Below, piece after piece: positions 6,047-7,986 of a stretch of 7,986 bases of DNA (its first letter is position 1; the number at the start of each line of letters is the position of its first letter). Both the position numbers and the translations under genes were made by a program. This DNA comes from Chitinophaga pinensis (GTDB taxonomy: Bacteria; Bacteroidota; Bacteroidia; Chitinophagales; Chitinophagaceae). The notes beneath the pieces were generated by a model that did no database searches, had not been told where the DNA came from, and saw nothing but the letters and a program-made list of their open reading frames with translations. The stretch is from the NCBI GenBank assembly GCA_943331145.2, contig CALQKL020000094.1, positions 1-7,986 on the forward strand. Reading direction: 5' to 3'.

Positions 6047-6769
6047 CTATTGTATCTCTACTAATTCTGGATAATTACACCTTTCCAATACTTCCGGCAC
6101 GTTGCTATTTTCCACCCTTGAGGTAATAAGCTTGCTAATGGTACGATATGTCATTTCTGAATCAGAAAAGGGCTTAAAAAACTGCTGAATATCTTTAGGC
6201 ATAAGATTATTATCTAGCCAATTTTCATAGCCATTTGATGGTATTATTACAGGCATTCGTTTCTTCGAATTGTGAATCTTTTCCATCATTGGATTTGCAT
6301 CCGTTGTAAGGATTGAGAAGGATTGGATCAACTCACCAGTAAAACGATCTGTCCAATTTGCATAAATCCCACCAAAACAAAACATTTGTTTGTTTTTCAT
6401 GAAAATAAAATGCGGATATTTTTTCTTGTCCACTTCTCGCCATTCAAAAAAACCATCTGCTGGTATTAAGCATCTATTGTATTTTATGCCCGACCTGAAT
6501 GATGGCTTTTCAAATGCTGTTTCGGAGCGTGCATTTAGTGTTTGTGTTTTTAATTTATCTGCATCAATTTTTGTTTTAACCCATGAAGGAATTAAACCCC
6601 AATTAAAAAGTTGTACATATTTCGGATCAGCTTGTGTAATCACGGGCATTTGCAAAAAACTAAACCCAGAAGCATGATAAACAGGTTGCCATTCTTGCCC
6701 TTCCCAATTTACACGAAGATTATCTTCGATGGTAGCCATTTTTTGTGTAATAGAATAATGAAAGCACAT
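6047..6769 (-). CDS. SRAP-domain abasic-site DNA-protein crosslink protein (YedK/HMCES family)
   Basis: Protects abasic sites in single-stranded DNA by forming a thiazolidine link through its N-terminal cysteine (known for E. coli YedK and human HMCES). The start is fixed by biology: the protein begins Met-Cys, and removal of Met exposes the reactive Cys2. The other conserved residues are present: N79 in NARSET, E109 in GFFEW, and H166 in IHNSKKRMP, close to YedK N75, E105 and H160. Other family features are FNWGLIPSW (55-63) and RCLIPADGFFEW (99-110). At 240 residues it is near family length. The N-terminus reads MCFHYS instead of the common MCGRYS, a variation I recall in Bacteroidota. It is a single gene, convergent with alaS and divergent from the APH-like gene. 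A perfect TAnnTTTG box lies only 4 nt upstream of ATG, suggesting a very short or absent leader. No LexA-type operator is recognisable. The stop codon lies in a 9-bp repeat array. Confidence 0.94.
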   Translation of the reverse strand: MCFHYSITQKMATIEDNLRVNWEGQEWQPVYHASGFSFLQMPVITQADPKYVQLFNWGLIPSWVKTKIDADKLKTQTLNARSETAFEKPSFRSGIKYNRCLIPADGFFEWREVDKKKYPHFIFMKNKQMFCFGGIYANWTDRFTGELIQSFSILTTDANPMMEKIHNSKKRMPVIIPSNGYENWLDNNLMPKDIQQFFKPFSDSEMTYRTISKLITSRVENSNVPEVLERCNYPELVEIQ

Positions 6770-6773
6770 GGTG

Positions 6774-6801
6774 CAAAAGTAAATATTAAAAGAACAACAA
6801 A
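6774..6801 (-). promoter_or_regulatory. Predicted promoter of the SRAP gene, possibly leaderless
   Basis: Minus-strand TACTTTTG (plus-strand 6774-6781) exactly fits TAnnTTTG and ends 4 nt before the ATG at 6769. A TTTG (plus-strand CAAA, 6798-6801) lies 16 nt upstream as a candidate -33 element, slightly closer than usual. With this geometry transcription should start at or within a few bases of the start codon. Confidence 0.48.
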
Positions 6802-6859
6802 CGAAATAGATGTTGGACGAAAAGAGGTTTTAGAGGTTGGGAATTTCCGCCTGCCGATG

Positions 6860-6904
6860 TTGGTGTTATCACCAATTATCAAAGTGATATAGTTCCAACA
6901 CCAA
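6860..6904. repeat. Inverted repeats with two alternative pairings
   Basis: TTGGTGTT at 6860-6867 can pair in two exclusive ways. The near partner gives TTGGTG-TTAT-CACCAA (6860-6875, 6 bp, 4-nt loop). The far partner is AACACCAA at 6897-6904 (8 bp). The hairpin is preceded by a locally GC-rich CCGCCTGCCG (6847-6856), unusual in this AT-rich spacer. It lies outside the leaders predicted for both flanking genes, so a regulatory RNA role is not obvious; a dispersed intergenic repeat is possible. Confidence 0.45.
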
Positions 6905-6947
6905 ACAACAAACCACAAACAATAAACGCCAAACGCCAAACAACAAA
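6899..6947 (-). repeat. Heptanucleotide repeat array, right copy (inverted)
   Basis: Read on the minus strand, seven in-register 7-nt units run without a gap: TTTGTTG, TTTGGCG, TTTGGCG, TTTATTG, TTTGTGG, TTTGTTG, TTTGGTG. Units TTTGGCG and TTTGGTG are the same as in the array at 5952-5993, in the opposite orientation. The array ends about 18 nt before the candidate promoter box of the APH-like gene. Confidence 0.8.
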
Positions 6948-6964
6948 CATCTATTTTTTTTATC

Positions 6965-6972
6965 TACTTTTA
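6965..6972 (+). promoter_or_regulatory. Weak candidate -7 box of the APH-like gene
   Basis: TACTTTTA matches TAnnTTTG at all but the last position and lies 17 nt before ATG at 6990. No TTG is found at the expected -33 distance, where the heptad array ends, so the promoter call is tentative. Confidence 0.3.
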
Positions 6973-6989
6973 CATCCATAAAATAAACA

Positions 6990-7986
6990 ATGGAAAATAT
7001 CATATTGGCAATAAAATCGCTTTGGCTAAAATTTAATACCACACCTATTTTAAGGATCGAAAATATTCCTCAAAGTGGAAGCGATAGAAGTTATTTTAGA
7101 ATACACTGCGAAAGCGATAAAACATATATTGCCACATTTAGCAACAATACCAAAGAAAATGAAACCTTCATTTATTTTAGCAAACATTTCAAAAATACTG
7201 GCGCGCCGGTACCAGAGATACTAATCATAAACGAAAATCAAACCATTTATATTCAAGAAGATTTTGGTAATTTAAATTTGCTAAATGTATTAGAAGAGAA
7301 AGGACAACAGCCTGAAGTTTATGTGCTTTTTAAAAAATCGTTGAAAGCCCTATCAAACCTACAAATCAATGGCGATAAAAATATAGATTACAGCAAATGC
7401 ATTACAAGTAAAGTGTTTGGACAGCAAGCCATTTTTAGTGATCTTTTGTATTTTAAATATTATTTCCTCGACACATTAAAAATTCCATACGACAAGGAAA
7501 AGTTGATACGTGATTTTGAAGCGATTAGCAATTATTTGGCCCATGCTGATTTTTCATATTTTATGTTTCGCGATTTTCAAAGCAGAAACATCATGGTAAA
7601 AGATAGTGAAGTTTATTTTATAGATTATCAAGGCGGAATGAAGGGTGCGCTTCAATATGATGTAGCTTCTTTGTTATGGCAAGCAAAAGCCAATTTAAGT
7701 GATGAATGGAAAGATAATCTGTTGCAATATTATATGGATTGTGTAGATGAACAATTGGAAACAGATATAGATAGAACATCTTTTGTAAATCAATACAATG
7801 GTTATGTGTTGATACGACTGTTGCAGGTATTGGGCGCTTATGGGTTTAGAGGGTTGTTTGAACGCAAAGCTCATTTTTTAACGAGCATTCCATTTGCCTT
7901 GCAAAATTTAAAACACTTTTTACAGCACAAAAAAATAGGCATTCGTTTTCCAGAATTTGAGCAATTGCTTGAAAAAATAGTTAGTG
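6990..7986 (+). CDS. APH-fold phosphotransferase (probable sugar kinase), 3'-truncated
   Basis: The first 332 residues are visible; the frame is open at the window end. The N-lobe has the glycine/serine loop PQSGSDRSYFRI (27-38) and the hinge-like YIQEDFGNLNLL (87-98). The C-lobe has a Brenner-type catalytic loop FRDFQSRN (193-200; D195 as catalytic base, N200 as metal ligand) and the metal-binding IDYQGG (D212), followed by YDVASLLWQA. Arg instead of His before the catalytic Asp is usual for the sugar-kinase-like branch as I recall it. These features resemble the AmgK-like phosphotransferases of Bacteroidota, relatives of the kinase that phosphorylates MurNAc/GlcNAc at C1 in cell-wall recycling, rather than antibiotic-resistance enzymes. 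Such proteins in this phylum often carry a RapZ C-terminal-like domain after the kinase, which would lie beyond the window (inference). ATG at 6990 is the first start in frame after the A-rich leader. No Shine-Dalgarno sequence is present. Substrate is unproven. Confidence 0.82.
   Translation, partial: MENIILAIKSLWLKFNTTPILRIENIPQSGSDRSYFRIHCESDKTYIATFSNNTKENETFIYFSKHFKNTGAPVPEILIINENQTIYIQEDFGNLNLLNVLEEKGQQPEVYVLFKKSLKALSNLQINGDKNIDYSKCITSKVFGQQAIFSDLLYFKYYFLDTLKIPYDKEKLIRDFEAISNYLAHADFSYFMFRDFQSRNIMVKDSEVYFIDYQGGMKGALQYDVASLLWQAKANLSDEWKDNLLQYYMDCVDEQLETDIDRTSFVNQYNGYVLIRLLQVLGAYGFRGLFERKAHFLTSIPFALQNLKHFLQHKKIGIRFPEFEQLLEKIVS

Noticed and set aside
6011..6047. GGTTCAA resembling the T-arm of a tRNA
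   Set aside because: The motif arises from the 9-bp repeat, and there is no acceptor stem, anticodon arm or CCA end around it.
6611..6892. 93-residue plus-strand frame opposite the start of the SRAP gene
   Set aside because: Most of it is antisense to the conserved SRAP N-terminus, and the rest translates the GC-rich intergenic patch. It has no recognisable domain.
6709..6939. 76-residue minus-strand frame upstream of the SRAP gene
   Set aside because: It translates the heptad array and overlaps the SRAP start and its promoter in another frame. Composition fits chance.
5977..6942. Inverted 17-mers as ends of an insertion sequence
   Set aside because: The enclosed gene is an SRAP protein, not a transposase. 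The repeats are parts of longer heptad arrays, and no target-site duplication is visible outside them.

Overview
The window looks like a chromosomal segment of a low-GC member of the Bacteroidota, probably near the Chitinophagales. The rank is inferred from several signs: promoter-like TAnnTTTG boxes, AT-rich start regions without Shine-Dalgarno sequences, a signal peptide ending in Ala-Gln, and protein relatives typical of that phylum. I see no phage, transposase, CRISPR array, tRNA or rRNA. Most genes are core or housekeeping genes, and the less ordinary content is in the non-coding spacers.

Layout. (1) Positions 2-733, plus strand: the C-terminal part of an MscS-type mechanosensitive channel, cut by the window edge. 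(2) Positions 726-2883, minus strand: a probable three-gene operon read in the order M23 peptidase, MerR-like DNA-binding protein, secreted thioredoxin-like protein. Its last gene overlaps the MscS gene tail to tail by 8 bp. (3) Positions 2884-3024: a compact divergent promoter region. The predicted promoters of the M23 operon and of alaS face each other, with a near-identical direct repeat on either side. (4) Positions 3025-5652, plus strand: complete alanyl-tRNA synthetase. (5) Positions 5653-6046: a convergent spacer with a strong hairpin terminator, a second terminator-like hairpin, two short palindromes, a 7-bp repeat array and a 9-bp repeat array. (6) Positions 6047-6769, minus strand: an SRAP (YedK/HMCES) protein that reacts with abasic DNA, possibly translated from a nearly leaderless mRNA. 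(7) Positions 6770-6989: a divergent spacer with a second 7-bp array, inverted relative to the first. (8) Positions 6990-7986, plus strand: an APH-fold phosphotransferase cut by the window edge, probably the sugar-kinase type that continues into a RapZ-like domain in this phylum.

Functionally the genes touch the cell envelope (MscS, M23 peptidase, perhaps the APH-type kinase), translation (AlaS), thiol chemistry (thioredoxin-like protein) and DNA repair (SRAP). I do not find a convincing new multi-gene system. The observations most worth following are the inverted pair of heptanucleotide arrays flanking the SRAP gene, the 9-bp array that runs into the SRAP stop codon, and the repeat-flanked face-to-face promoters between alaS and the M23 operon.
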